Positions 52,035 to 60,942 of a DNA stretch of 64,000 nucleotides are shown here, piece by piece. The DNA lies in the NCBI GenBank assembly GCA_019449415.1, contig JAGRPP010000030.1, forward strand, positions 1-64,000, in the 5' to 3' direction. The notes beneath the pieces were generated by a model that was not told the DNA's origin, ran no database searches, and saw only the letters and a program-made list of their open reading frames with translations. The position numbers were made by a program, and so were the translations under genes. Origin of the DNA: Geothrix sp. Lineage in GTDB: Bacteria > Acidobacteriota > Holophagae > Holophagales > Holophagaceae. Numbering within the stretch: position 1 is the first letter of the stretch; each line of letters opens with the position of its first letter.

Positions 52035-52652
52035 ATGGCGTCGACCCTGCGGGACCTCCTCATCCAGCGCGCGGCGCGGCTCCAGGGCCGCCCGGCTCTG
52101 ACGGCCCCGGGTTGGGGCACCCTGTCCTACGCCCAGCTCCGCAACCGTGCCGAGGGCGTGGCCTTGGGCCTGCTGGCCGCCTCGTCGGCCCCGGCGCTCT
52201 TCAGTGCCACCGGAACGCCCTGGGACTGGGCCGCCGAACTCGCCGCCGCGGCCTCGGGCCTGACCTGGGACCCGGAAGGGCAGAGGGTGACTCCGGAGAT
52301 TCTCGGAGGGTCCCGGTTCAACCTGGACGAGGGCCGCGGCCCCTACCACACCCGGGAACAGAGCGTCTCCGGGGCCACGCCCTTTTCCGCGGGGCTCACC
52401 CACGGCGAGCTGATGCTGCGCCTCCAGCGCTTGAACCGGACCCTCGGCTGGGACCACGACACCCGCCTGGACCTGCCCCTGGCTCGCCTCGGCGAGAACC
52501 CCCTTCGCGCCGCGCTGTGGAGCCTCCTCTATGCCGGGGGCCATGCCGTCCTGGTGGAGGCGGGCCCGGCATCGCAGGGGTTGCTGGCCCGGTTCTGGAG
52601 CTCGAAGCCTGAGTGGGATCCGGCGCCCTTCGCCGCCTTCTGGACGGCCTAG
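52035..52652 (+). CDS. AMP-ligase N-terminal-like protein (205 aa), likely truncated
   Basis: The first ~60 residues (TLRDLLIQRAARLQGRPALTA then LSYAQLRNRAEGVALGL) resemble the start of acyl-CoA synthetases. The canonical P-loop (TSGTTG) and C-terminal adenylation motifs are absent. No downstream continuation is seen in any frame. It could be a remnant or a short standalone acyl-binding protein. Confidence 0.5.
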   Translation: MASTLRDLLIQRAARLQGRPALTAPGWGTLSYAQLRNRAEGVALGLLAASSAPALFSATGTPWDWAAELAAAASGLTWDPEGQRVTPEILGGSRFNLDEGRGPYHTREQSVSGATPFSAGLTHGELMLRLQRLNRTLGWDHDTRLDLPLARLGENPLRAALWSLLYAGGHAVLVEAGPASQGLLARFWSSKPEWDPAPFAAFWTA

Positions 52653-52754
52653 AAGAACATCGGCCGCCGACGGCACCCCATCCTCGGCCGCCGGCGCCAT
52701 CTGCACCTTGCTTCTCGACAGTCACTGACCAATCATGATGCGGAGGAGACCGCC

Positions 52755-53813
52755 ATGGCTCGGACCGCATACCGCAAGGCCCTCGAATCGCCCCGCCCCG
52801 ATGGTGGCCACTTGGTGAAGCCCGAGCGACTCCAGGCGGTGCTGGAGGCCGTCCGCGACTCAGGGGACCGCGGCATCACCAAGGCGGGGCTCGCGCGAAA
52901 GCTGGGCGGCACCGCCATGCGCACCGTGGACCGCGCCATCGCCTTGCTGGAGGAGCAGGGGGCCCGCTTCGGCAAGGCGCGCGAGGGCCGACCCGCCGTC
53001 ATCCACTTCACCCTGGAAAAGGCACCGGACTGGGACAGCAAGATCACCCCCCATGCCCGCATGGCGCTGGAGGTCGCCCTCATGGCCCTGGAGGGCACCG
53101 CCACCGAGCTGTGGTACGACCAGCTGGAAGGCCTGCGCACTCTGGCCGACAGCCACCTGAGCACCCGCGACCGTGACCTGTTCCGCGCCCTGCAGGAGCA
53201 TGTCTGCGTGCGCGGCAGCGCCGACGACCAGCAGGCCCTCGATACCAGGATGCTCACCCAGGTGCTCCTGGCGCTCGGTCATCCCGATGGGCCCCGTGAG
53301 CTCGAGCTCACCTACCGCGCGGCCTCCACGGGCCGCACCAGCGCCCGCACCGTGATCCCCTACACCCTCACCCACGATGTCTTCTCCGGCGGCGCCTTCC
53401 TGCTGGCCTGGGACCCCGCCAAGCAGGAGCCCCGCCACTTCCGGCTGGCCCGCATCGAGGAGGCCAAGGCCTCGGCGAAGCGCGGCCTCATCCCCGACAA
53501 GCGCCCCCTGGAGCAGGCGCGGGATCTGCAGATCGGCGGCTGGTTCAGTCCCGGCACCCCCTTCCAGGTCCGGGTGCGGATCGGAGGTTCCAACTGGCCC
53601 CAGGCCCTTCTGGACGCCCCCCCCGCCCTGCCCGGCGTCGAGGTCCGCAAGGAAAAGGGCGGCACCGTGCTGCTGAGCTTCATGGCCACCGACTTCCAGG
53701 GGCCCACCCGCTACATCCTCCAGCTGGGCGCGGAGGCCGAGACCCTTGAGCCCAAGGCCCTACGAACGCACCTTGCGGCCACCCTGAAGGCCATGGCGGC
53801 ACGGTACCGCTAG
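52755..53813 (+). CDS. WYL-domain transcriptional regulator
   Basis: The product is 352 aa. The N-terminal winged helix (~18-70) has KPERLQAVLEAV and GITKAGLARKLGG; the WYL domain (~175-260) has RTVIPYTLTHDVFSGGAFLLAWD. The C-terminal WCX-like part ends ATLKAMAARYR. No adjacent target is obvious. Confidence 0.82.
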   Translation: MARTAYRKALESPRPDGGHLVKPERLQAVLEAVRDSGDRGITKAGLARKLGGTAMRTVDRAIALLEEQGARFGKAREGRPAVIHFTLEKAPDWDSKITPHARMALEVALMALEGTATELWYDQLEGLRTLADSHLSTRDRDLFRALQEHVCVRGSADDQQALDTRMLTQVLLALGHPDGPRELELTYRAASTGRTSARTVIPYTLTHDVFSGGAFLLAWDPAKQEPRHFRLARIEEAKASAKRGLIPDKRPLEQARDLQIGGWFSPGTPFQVRVRIGGSNWPQALLDAPPALPGVEVRKEKGGTVLLSFMATDFQGPTRYILQLGAEAETLEPKALRTHLAATLKAMAARYR

Positions 53814-53839
53814 CTCAGCCCTTCGCTCGAAGTGCGCGA

Positions 53840-53864
53840 AAAGGGCCGGCAAAGCCGGCCCTTT
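53840..53864. terminator. Terminator between the WYL and nrfA genes
   Basis: Perfect stem AAAGGGCCGGC/GCCGGCCCTTT with loop AAA; serves both convergent genes. Confidence 0.88.
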
Positions 53865-53886
53865 CCCCTGACACTCCTCTTTCCGA

Positions 53887-55377
53887 CTACTTCTTGGCCA
53901 CCTTCGCCACGCCCAGGTCGCGCAGGGCGATCTGACCCTGGCGGCCGAAGTCGATGGCCTCGCCGAGGATTCGGGCGGCTTCCTGGGGGGCGTGGAAGCC
54001 CATGGAGTTTTCGGCATTCACGAAGTCCACGCGCCACTGAGCCTTGCGCTGGAGCTCATAGATGGGCTTCAGCTTCGCCTCGTCCACACCGGCCTTCTTG
54101 GCAGCGTCGATGTTGTTGATGAGGTCCACCACGGCGTCCTCGGCCCGGTCCATGAGGGCCTTCGTGCGGTCCTGGATGGTCGTCACGCGGGCCTTCAACT
54201 CCGCCTCGGGGAAGCGGTGACAGGTCTGGCAGGCCCGGGAGATGTTGAGCAGGGGGCTGCGCACCTGGTGGTCGCTGATCTTGAGGGCGCCCTCGCGCTG
54301 GTAGGGCATGTGGCAGTCTGCGCAGGACACGCCGGAACGGGCATGGACGCCCTGGCTCCACATCTCGAACTCGGGATGCTGGGCCTTCAGGACCTCGGCG
54401 CCGGTCTTGCCGTGCTTCCAGTCGAAGAAGCGGGCGCCATCGGGGAACTTGTAGTCGTTGTAGGTCGCCTCGATCTGCTCGACCTTCAGGCCCTTGTTCC
54501 AGGGGAAGAACAGGGTGACCTTGGGCCCGCAGTAGTACTCCACATGGCACTGGCCGCAGACCATGGAGCGCATCTCCTGGCGGGAGGCATCCCGGTTGGC
54601 GTCGTAGGCCACGGCCTTGTCGCCCTTGCGCCACTTCTCGATGGAGGGCAGGTGCGGCACGGGCTCGCTGCTCTTGGCCAGGGCGTCGATGCCGCGGATG
54701 AAGCCGGGCTTGGTGACGCGGAGGGCCATGTTCTTGGGATCGTGGCAGTCGATGCAGGCCACGGGATGCTTCACAAGCTGGCTGGCCTCGGCGTAGGGCA
54801 TCTTGCAGATGGCCTCGAAGCCGGCCATGAGCTGGGCCTGGGCGTTCGGGCTGGTGAAGGCCTCGTCCAAGGTACCGGGGGCGCCGCCCTTCAGCCCGAC
54901 TTCGCGGAAGGCCACGGTGTTGGAGGCGTGGCAGTGGAGGCAGGCGCCAGGCTGCTTTCGCTCGGTGACGCGCTTGGTCTTGCGCTGGTCATCCAGCATG
55001 TAGGCGTGGCCCTGGCGCTGGTTGAAGTCGATGGCGAAGGCGTAGCCATCGAAGATCGTCACCAGCCGGGGATCCTCCTGGATGCGGCTCTTGGGCAGAC
55101 CCTCGCTGCCGGCCCCGCCGTACTTGGTGCTGTACTTCTCCGCGGTGCGCTGGTAGGCGTCGAACTGGCGGGGGAAGTTCTTCCCCCACACGGCCGGATC
55201 GACGGTCTTCTCGTCGAGATCCACCAGCTTGAAGCTGGTCTGTTTCGCCTCGGCCTTGCGGTTGGTGATGCTGGCGTACAGCGACATCACCAGCACGGTG
55301 GCCAGGGCCGCGCCGGCGGCGATGAGGCCCATCCGGACCACCGGACGGGAGAGCAGCGGAGTAGGGTTGTCGGTCAT
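53887..55377 (-). CDS. nrfA: Ammonia-forming cytochrome c nitrite reductase (CxxCH type)
   Basis: The product is 496 aa with an N-terminal membrane anchor (~14-34). Five haem motifs: CLHCH 146-150, CIDCH 208-212, CGQCH 274-278, CADCH 352-356, CQTCH 383-387. The first, catalytic haem site is CxxCH rather than the classic CxxCK. Active-site context is kept: Tyr in YYCGP (281-285) and KAQHPEFEMW (331-340). It reduces nitrite to ammonium in the periplasm using electrons from NrfH. GGAGG lies upstream of ATG 55377. Confidence 0.92.
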   Translation of the reverse strand: MTDNPTPLLSRPVVRMGLIAAGAALATVLVMSLYASITNRKAEAKQTSFKLVDLDEKTVDPAVWGKNFPRQFDAYQRTAEKYSTKYGGAGSEGLPKSRIQEDPRLVTIFDGYAFAIDFNQRQGHAYMLDDQRKTKRVTERKQPGACLHCHASNTVAFREVGLKGGAPGTLDEAFTSPNAQAQLMAGFEAICKMPYAEASQLVKHPVACIDCHDPKNMALRVTKPGFIRGIDALAKSSEPVPHLPSIEKWRKGDKAVAYDANRDASRQEMRSMVCGQCHVEYYCGPKVTLFFPWNKGLKVEQIEATYNDYKFPDGARFFDWKHGKTGAEVLKAQHPEFEMWSQGVHARSGVSCADCHMPYQREGALKISDHQVRSPLLNISRACQTCHRFPEAELKARVTTIQDRTKALMDRAEDAVVDLINNIDAAKKAGVDEAKLKPIYELQRKAQWRVDFVNAENSMGFHAPQEAARILGEAIDFGRQGQIALRDLGVAKVAKK

Positions 55378-55391
55378 CGGGGAGGTCCTCC

Positions 55392-55409
55392 CGCGTGGAG
55401 TTCCACGCG
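55392..55409 (-). promoter_or_regulatory. Palindrome just upstream of nrfA
   Basis: Perfect 8-bp arms CGCGTGGA/TCCACGCG around GT, 15 bases upstream of the nrfA start. It may be an operator or an mRNA hairpin. Confidence 0.5.
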
Positions 55410-55414
55410 CCAAT

Positions 55415-55474
55415 GTGAGATCAGGGGTGAGATCAGGGGTGAGATCAGGGGTGAGATCAGGGGTGAGATCAGGG
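55415..55474 (+). repeat. Five perfect 12-bp tandem repeats between nrfH and nrfA
   Basis: Unit GTGAGATCAGGG repeated five times without mismatch. It lies in the nrfH-nrfA intergenic space and is not coding there. Confidence 0.95.
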
Positions 55475-55508
55475 ATTGAAAATCAAGGCTTGGTGAGCCA
55501 TCCGAAAA

Positions 55509-56006
55509 TCAGCGCGTCGGCCCATGGCCCACCTCCTGATGGCAGCGCACGCAGCCGTAGAGGTCGGCCTTCTGCGTCGGATCCGAAGGCACGCCGAGGG
55601 TGCCGTGGGCGGTGATCTCGCCCACCAGCTCGCCGTGGCAGCGCAGGCAGTTGTCCTCCAGTACCTGGGCGTTGGAGGGCTTGATGCGGATAGGCTCGGG
55701 GAAATTCAGCAGCGTGAAGGCCTTCGAGTGGTGATAGCCGTTGCTGGCCTTCACGAAGAGCTTGTTCACGGGGTTGTCGTGGGGCAGGTGACAGTCGTTG
55801 CACACGGCCACGGCGTGGTGGGATCCGTGGCGCCAGCCGTCGTACTCCTCGCGCATGATGTGGCAGTTCACGCACACGGAGGGGTCGTTCGACAGGTACG
55901 AGGTGCCGTGGGCCGAGACGAAGGTGTAGGCCCCGGACCCCAGGAACACGCCGGCGAAGACGCTGGCAAGGATGCTCAACAAGAACAGGCGACGCTTTCC
56001 GCTCAC
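55509..56006 (-). CDS. nrfH: NrfH-type tetrahaem quinol dehydrogenase
   Basis: The product is 165 aa from GTG 56006; an upstream TTG (56063) is possible but poorer. An N-terminal membrane helix (~5-30) is followed by four CxxCH motifs (CVNCH, CNDCH, CLRCH, CVRCH). It belongs to the NapC/NirT family and passes electrons from menaquinol to NrfA. nrfA lies 131 bases downstream. Confidence 0.9.
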   Translation of the reverse strand: MSGKRRLFLLSILASVFAGVFLGSGAYTFVSAHGTSYLSNDPSVCVNCHIMREEYDGWRHGSHHAVAVCNDCHLPHDNPVNKLFVKASNGYHHSKAFTLLNFPEPIRIKPSNAQVLEDNCLRCHGELVGEITAHGTLGVPSDPTQKADLYGCVRCHQEVGHGPTR

Positions 56007-56125
56007 GGGGTGTCCATCCGAGTGTGCGGGGTTCCGGCCTCGCACCGGAACAGGATGAAACAAAAAACGGACCTGTCAATCCGATATCAAAAAAAGTTCC
56101 GCCCTCGAGCCTCGGCCCCACGAAA

Positions 56126-56146
56126 AGGGCCGGCTGAGCCGGCCCT
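56126..56146 (-). terminator. Terminator downstream of the DUF4097 gene
   Basis: Stem AGGGCCGGC/GCCGGCCCT with loop TCA on the - strand followed by TTTT. Confidence 0.8.
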
Positions 56147-56165
56147 CCATCAGAGGAGAGGGCGA

Positions 56166-56978
56166 TCAGTTGATCGTGATGCCGCCATTCACCGTCTCCA
56201 ATTCGATGCTCTGGTCCCCGCCGGGGAAGACAGCGCTCACGCGGCGCTTGCTCACCTCGACCTGCTCGGCCCCCTTGGCATTGAAGGAGATCCCGCTGTT
56301 CAGGGTGGAGGCCTTCAAGCGGCCCTTGAGGCCGGCGATCTGCAGGTGGATGCCCCCGTTCACGGTCTCGGCCTTGACGCCCTTCCCCTGGCCGTCCAGG
56401 CCCGATCCCTTGATGCCGCCGTTCACGGTCTGCAGGGACAGTCCGCCCCGGACGCCCTCCAGGGTGATGCCCCCGTTCACCGTCGTGGCCTTCAGCGAAT
56501 CATCCAGGCTGGTGGCGCGGATGCCGCCGTTCACGGTGGTGAGGACCGCGGCACCCTGGGTGCCGGTGAGGGTCACTTCGCCGTTCACGCTGTCGAGGGT
56601 GGCCGCCACCCGACGCGGCACCTTGAGGGTCATCTGGCACTGAGGCCCCCGGTACGAGCCCCAGCCGTTGTGCTTGGGGTACTCGCCCCGGATCTCCAGG
56701 CTGCCCTTGCCCGGCTCGATCACCACCTTCACCTGCTCATCCTGGCTGCTGGGCTTGAACTCCCCCGTGAACTGGACCTCCTCCCGATCCCAGGCTTCCA
56801 CGCGGATGAAGCCGTTGACATTCTTCACCCGCAGGGAGGACCCAGAGGCCAGGGGCACCGTGCGGGTTTCCGTGGCCTTCTCCGGCTTGGCGGGCTGGAT
56901 CACTTGGGTCTGGGCCCCGAGCGAGGCGCAGAGGATGACGACGGCGACGGCCGCGGCAAGGGGACGGGCGAGGGCCAT
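56166..56978 (-). CDS. DUF4097-like exported beta-helix protein
   Basis: The product is 270 aa. A signal peptide (~1-22, ending LGAQT) precedes repeated TVNGGI/SVNGEV units (~130-270), each ~20 residues, typical of DUF4097 adhesin-like beta-helices. It is probably exported to the periplasm. GGAGG lies upstream of the ATG. Role unknown. Confidence 0.8.
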   Translation of the reverse strand: MALARPLAAAVAVVILCASLGAQTQVIQPAKPEKATETRTVPLASGSSLRVKNVNGFIRVEAWDREEVQFTGEFKPSSQDEQVKVVIEPGKGSLEIRGEYPKHNGWGSYRGPQCQMTLKVPRRVAATLDSVNGEVTLTGTQGAAVLTTVNGGIRATSLDDSLKATTVNGGITLEGVRGGLSLQTVNGGIKGSGLDGQGKGVKAETVNGGIHLQIAGLKGRLKASTLNSGISFNAKGAEQVEVSKRRVSAVFPGGDQSIELETVNGGITIN

Positions 56979-57084
56979 GGGAGCCTCCTGGGATGTCAGA
57001 GATCGTGACCTTGATTACGAAGGGATTCGGAGCAGGTTTAGAGCCCTGGACCTCCGTATACTTGGGGCGCCCCGGGAGCTTCCC

Positions 57085-57360
57085 ATGCCGCAGACCCCCA
57101 TGCCGCAAAGCATCGACCAGCCGAACCTCAGCGCCTCCGAATGGAAGCTCATCCAGGGCCTGCGCGCCCTTCCGGACGAGGCGCTCCGGGGGCGGATGGA
57201 GACCTCCCTGAGCGAACTCCTCTTCTTCTTCCAGACCCCCCGGTGCCAGGGCATCGGGATCGAAGGCTTCCCCTGCGGGGATCCCCGCTCCTCCTGCGAG
57301 GACTGCCACCAGATCTGGGACATGCTCGACAAGGTGGCCGAACGGGCCCGGAAGGCCTGA
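57085..57360 (+). CDS. Small protein with a Cys cluster (91 aa)
   Basis: ATG 57085 is preceded by GGGAG. The N-terminus is soluble and helical. The C-terminal half has CQGIGIEGFPCGDPRSSCEDC followed by HQIW, so four Cys and one His could bind a metal. The CEDCH resembles a haem site but there is no export signal, so haem is unlikely. No family is assigned. Confidence 0.65.
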   Translation: MPQTPMPQSIDQPNLSASEWKLIQGLRALPDEALRGRMETSLSELLFFFQTPRCQGIGIEGFPCGDPRSSCEDCHQIWDMLDKVAERARKA

Positions 57361-57436
57361 ATCCTAAAGCCTGCAGTATCCTGGTCGAGGAGTGGAAAAG
57401 GCCGTTCCTCTGACGGCCGGATGCCTGGAGAGCACC

Positions 57437-57976
57437 ATGAGCCGCAGGCTGAGCGTCAGGATCCTGGTGGTCGAGGAGGATCGCTCTGCCTGGCCCCGGA
57501 TCGCGGCCTTCTTCGACCTCCAGCTCGCCCAGGTCGGCACCCGGCCGGTGATGGTGTTCCGAGACCGGCTGCCCCAGCGGGCCGCGGGCTTCGACTTCAT
57601 CTCCCTGACGGATCGCACGGGTCGCCGGAAGGTGGTCCACCTGCTGCTGGATCGGCCAGAGCTGCTCGCGGATCTGCGGAATACGCCCATCGTGAACCTG
57701 CATGCCCCGCGGCCGAGCAGCATGCACGGCGACATGCGGGTCCTGCTGGGCCGCGAAAGCGTCGGCCTGATGTCGGATGGCCTCTGGGTGTTCGCCCAGG
57801 ACTGGATGGCCCCCTGGTTCGAGGATTCTCTCGAATTCCCGGAATTGGGCCTGGCCCAGCTCCCTGCGGTCCGGCCCGCGACCCCCGATCGGACCTGGGA
57901 GCGGCGCTCCGGCCGGGCCAGGGATCTGAGCCGGGCCGCGGGCTTCGGGTTCCCGCTGCCCGCGGGGGCCCGCTAG
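57437..57976 (+). CDS. Hypothetical protein (179 aa)
   Basis: ATG 57437 follows GGAGAG. The N-terminus (RRLSVRILVVEEDRSAWPRIA) looks like the first strand of a receiver domain, but no phosphoacceptor pattern follows. A variable Arg-rich C-terminus ends the protein. No family is recognised. Confidence 0.5.
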   Translation: MSRRLSVRILVVEEDRSAWPRIAAFFDLQLAQVGTRPVMVFRDRLPQRAAGFDFISLTDRTGRRKVVHLLLDRPELLADLRNTPIVNLHAPRPSSMHGDMRVLLGRESVGLMSDGLWVFAQDWMAPWFEDSLEFPELGLAQLPAVRPATPDRTWERRSGRARDLSRAAGFGFPLPAGAR

Positions 57977-57983
57977 GAACGGC

Positions 57984-58457
57984 TCAGGGCGGCTGGGATC
58001 CCAGCCAGCGGTCGCCGAAATTCACCAGCACGGCCCCCGCCAGGATCAGCGCGGCGCCCGCGAGGCGGACGCCGGAGATGCTTCGCACCGGCAGGCCCAG
58101 AAGGCCGTAGCGATCGAAGACCAGGGAGGAGATCACCTGCCCCGCCACGATCAGGGCGATCATGGCCGCCACGCCGATGCGGGGGGCCAGCAGCGTCGAG
58201 CCGAACACGAAGAAGGCGCCCAGGGCGCCGCCCAGCCATTCCCACCAGGCCACCCTCGGCAGGCCGCCGAGGGCCGCGAAGGGCTGGCCCGTGAGCACCG
58301 AGGCCACCAGGAGCGCCAGGGTGCCCACGGCGAAGGAGACCAGGGCCGCCAGCACCGATCCGCTGTGCAGGGTGTCCCGCAGCGAACTGTTGATGGCCGA
58401 CTGCAGGGGGATGACCAGCCCGATCACGAACGCCATGAGGATGAACACCAGGACCAT
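57984..58457 (-). CDS. DMT-superfamily membrane protein (YdcZ/DUF606-like)
   Basis: The product is 157 aa, with GGAGGG before ATG 58457. Five hydrophobic helices and the motifs GLVIPLQSAINSSLR and APRIGVAAMIALIVAGQVISSL fit the half-size YdcZ family. These may act as dimers. Substrate unknown. Confidence 0.8.
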   Translation of the reverse strand: MVLVFILMAFVIGLVIPLQSAINSSLRDTLHSGSVLAALVSFAVGTLALLVASVLTGQPFAALGGLPRVAWWEWLGGALGAFFVFGSTLLAPRIGVAAMIALIVAGQVISSLVFDRYGLLGLPVRSISGVRLAGAALILAGAVLVNFGDRWLGSQPP

Positions 58458-58526
58458 GCGGCCCTCCAGCCCCCGGGAAGCCGTTCCCCGGAACCGCGAT
58501 GGTAGCCCAGCCCCCGCAGCCTGTCT

Positions 58527-59951
58527 TCAGAGGCCATCCCAGGCATGGCGCGCATTCCCCGAGGCATCCGCCGTCGCCGCCTTCACCTGGGCGCGAAGGT
58601 CGGAGGGAAGGCGGTGGGCGGCCTCCAGGGCCTGCACCCGGAAGGGCTGGGCCAGCGCAGGCCAGGCCGCCAGGAGCGCCTCGGCCCAGGCCGCGTCCCC
58701 CAGGGACGCCCGCGAGGCCCAGCGCCAGGCCGAGCCAAGCCCGGGCTCCTGCAGCGCCGCCCGTACCTCGTCGACCCTGCCCGTCCGGAGAGCCAAGTCG
58801 GCAGCGGCCTCCACGGCCTCCCGTTGTGTGAAGGGATCAGGTACCAGGGCGAGGATGGCCGGGAGGGCGGAGGCATCCCCCACGCGGCCCAGGGCTTTCA
58901 CCAGGGCGAACCGGGAGCCTTCGGGCCCCCGGTCGAGCGCTTCCAGCAGCCAGGGCGCGTCCACGGGCCGGGCGGCCCCGCAAAGGCCTTCGGCAGCGGA
59001 TCGGCGGATGCCCACGGGGCCCGTGGCCAGGGCATCCAGGTACGGTCCCAACCGCTCCTCGGGGCCGGATTCGTCCCGCGGACCCGCCAGGGTGGCAGTC
59101 TCCCGGTCCACGGTCCGATAGCCCGGCAGGGGCTCCTCGCCCCACCCGGCGGCTTCGGCGCTGTCCAGCCAAGTGGACAGTTCTTGTCCGAACGCCTCCA
59201 TGTCCGGCAGACGCTTCGAGGGTTCGGGCTGGAGGGCGCGCAGGATCAGGCCCGCCAACCGGGGGGGAAAGCCCGTCCGTGCGGCGGCCGGCGGCAACTG
59301 AACCTGGGCATAGGCCTGGCCCGTCGTGAACTCGTAGAGGATGGCGCCCAGGGCATAGACATCGCAGCGGCCATCCACGCGGCGGGGATCGCCGTGCTGC
59401 TCGGGGGCCATGTAGCCCAGCGTGCCCACCACCATGTGGCTGCGGGTCGCGCGGGTGCGGCCCTCGCCTCCCTCCCATAGGCACACCCCGAAATCTGTGA
59501 CCTTTAGGCGGCCATCGGGGGCGAAAAGCAAGTTGGACGGCTTGAGGTCCCGGTGGATCACGCCCTCGCCGTGGGCCACCCGCAGGGCATCGCAGATGGG
59601 GACGAGGCGCCGGACCAGGACCGCCGGAGCCTCGCCCCGGCAGGCCTTCAGGCTGCCGCCCGGCAGGAGCTCCATCACCAGGTAGGGCCAGGCGCCGCTG
59701 CGCCCGAAGGCGAAGATCTCCACCAGGTGCGGGTGGGACAGGTGCGTGAGCACCTCCCCTTCACGGAGGAAGCGCCGCACCAGCCCGGCGTCCCCATGCA
59801 CCTCGGGACGGAGCAGCTTCACGGCGGAGGAGATGCCGCGAAAGCGGTCCTCGCCTCGGAAGACCAGGGCCATCCCCCCTTCGCCCAGGGGTTCCAACAG
59901 GCGCACGCTGCCGATCTGGGCCGGGGGCCGCAAGGCGCTCATGGCATCCAT
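58527..59951 (-). CDS. Ser/Thr protein kinase with HEAT-like repeats
   Basis: The product is 474 aa (start 59951; 59942 is also possible). The kinase domain (~10-270) has GEGGMALVFRGED, HRDLKPSNLLF and DFGVCLW. The C-terminal ~170 residues are HEAT-like helical repeats. No membrane helix. It is the last gene of a six-gene - strand group that also includes two FHA-GGDEF proteins, which could read its phosphothreonine marks. Confidence 0.85.
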   Translation of the reverse strand: MDAMSALRPPAQIGSVRLLEPLGEGGMALVFRGEDRFRGISSAVKLLRPEVHGDAGLVRRFLREGEVLTHLSHPHLVEIFAFGRSGAWPYLVMELLPGGSLKACRGEAPAVLVRRLVPICDALRVAHGEGVIHRDLKPSNLLFAPDGRLKVTDFGVCLWEGGEGRTRATRSHMVVGTLGYMAPEQHGDPRRVDGRCDVYALGAILYEFTTGQAYAQVQLPPAAARTGFPPRLAGLILRALQPEPSKRLPDMEAFGQELSTWLDSAEAAGWGEEPLPGYRTVDRETATLAGPRDESGPEERLGPYLDALATGPVGIRRSAAEGLCGAARPVDAPWLLEALDRGPEGSRFALVKALGRVGDASALPAILALVPDPFTQREAVEAAADLALRTGRVDEVRAALQEPGLGSAWRWASRASLGDAAWAEALLAAWPALAQPFRVQALEAAHRLPSDLRAQVKAATADASGNARHAWDGL

Positions 59952-59964
59952 TCCAGCAAGGCGC

Positions 59965-60879
59965 TCATGGCGCCTGGGCGACGCGGTTCCGTCCCCCGGT
60001 CTTGGCGCGATGGAGGGCGGCGTCGGCCCGCGCCAGAACGGCGCCACTGCAGGAATCGCCGGTCTTCAGGTCCGCGACGCCCAGGCTGCAGGTGGCCTGG
60101 ATGAGGCGGCCGTCCTCCAGTTCCACGCCCTGTTCCGCCAGGGCCAGGCGGAGGTCGTCGGCGGCGGGGAGGGCCAGCTCGGAGGGGGTGCCGGGAAGCA
60201 CGGCCAGGAATTCCGCCCCCCCCAGCCGGCCCACGGAATCCCGGTCCCGAAGGCGCCGGAGCAGGTGCCCACCGAAGGCCCGGATCACGCGGTCCCCGGC
60301 AGGAGAGCCGTGAGTCTCGTTGAGGCGCCCGAGCTGGTCGAGGTCCGCCAGGATCACCGACAGGGGGCGGTGGTGCCGGCGGGCCCACTCGAAGTGGACC
60401 TCCAGCTGGTGCAGCACCGCGGCGCGACTGCTCACGCCCGTCCAGGCGTCCAGGGCGGAGGGCGTCTCCGGGGCCTGGTGGTACCGTCGCTCCAGCGCGT
60501 CGAGCCACTTGAGCTTGAAGGCGTGTGATCCCACCCGCAGCACATCGCCGGGCCGGAGGATCGCGGGGCTCGGAGTCGCCGCAGCCTTGCGGCCGTTCAC
60601 ATAGACGCCGTTGGTGGACCCCAGATCCAGCAGGGCCAGGGATTCCCCGTCCTCGGCCACTTCGAGCCGCGCATGCCGGCGGCTCACCTCGGGTTCCGGG
60701 AGGCAGATCCCGCATTCCGGCGCCCGCCCGATCTCCAACCCCTCCGGGGGCAGGGTCACCATCTCGCCCAGGGGCTGGCCGATGTATCGCACTAGGACCC
60801 ACGCGCGGGCCCCGGGCCCCCCCGGGGCATCGGCGGAACCGGGTGGCCTGGGTTCGAGCGGCTCGGGTTCGGGGGTCAT
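59965..60879 (-). CDS. FHA-GGDEF protein with degenerate GGAEF site
   Basis: The product is 304 aa. FHA domain (~25-125): GRAPECGICLPEPEVSRRHARL and LGSTNGVYVNGRK. GGDEF-like domain (~135-304): ADLDQLGRLNETHG, but the active-site motif is GGAEF, lacking the usual acidic third residue. Diguanylate cyclase activity is therefore probably lost; it may bind or regulate. Confidence 0.85.
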   Translation of the reverse strand: MTPEPEPLEPRPPGSADAPGGPGARAWVLVRYIGQPLGEMVTLPPEGLEIGRAPECGICLPEPEVSRRHARLEVAEDGESLALLDLGSTNGVYVNGRKAAATPSPAILRPGDVLRVGSHAFKLKWLDALERRYHQAPETPSALDAWTGVSSRAAVLHQLEVHFEWARRHHRPLSVILADLDQLGRLNETHGSPAGDRVIRAFGGHLLRRLRDRDSVGRLGGAEFLAVLPGTPSELALPAADDLRLALAEQGVELEDGRLIQATCSLGVADLKTGDSCSGAVLARADAALHRAKTGGRNRVAQAP

Positions 60880-60942
60880 CCCTTCCAGTCTAGGAGGCTG
60901 CCGGAGGAATGAGAATGCCCGGAACCACCGGAACGGCCCACC

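Noticed and set aside
55415-55474. Possible CRISPR array
   Set aside because: Units are 12 bp and contiguous with no spacers.
56050-56095. FNR-type site upstream of nrfH
   Set aside because: A TTGAT half-site is present on the - strand but the second half does not match; not convincing.
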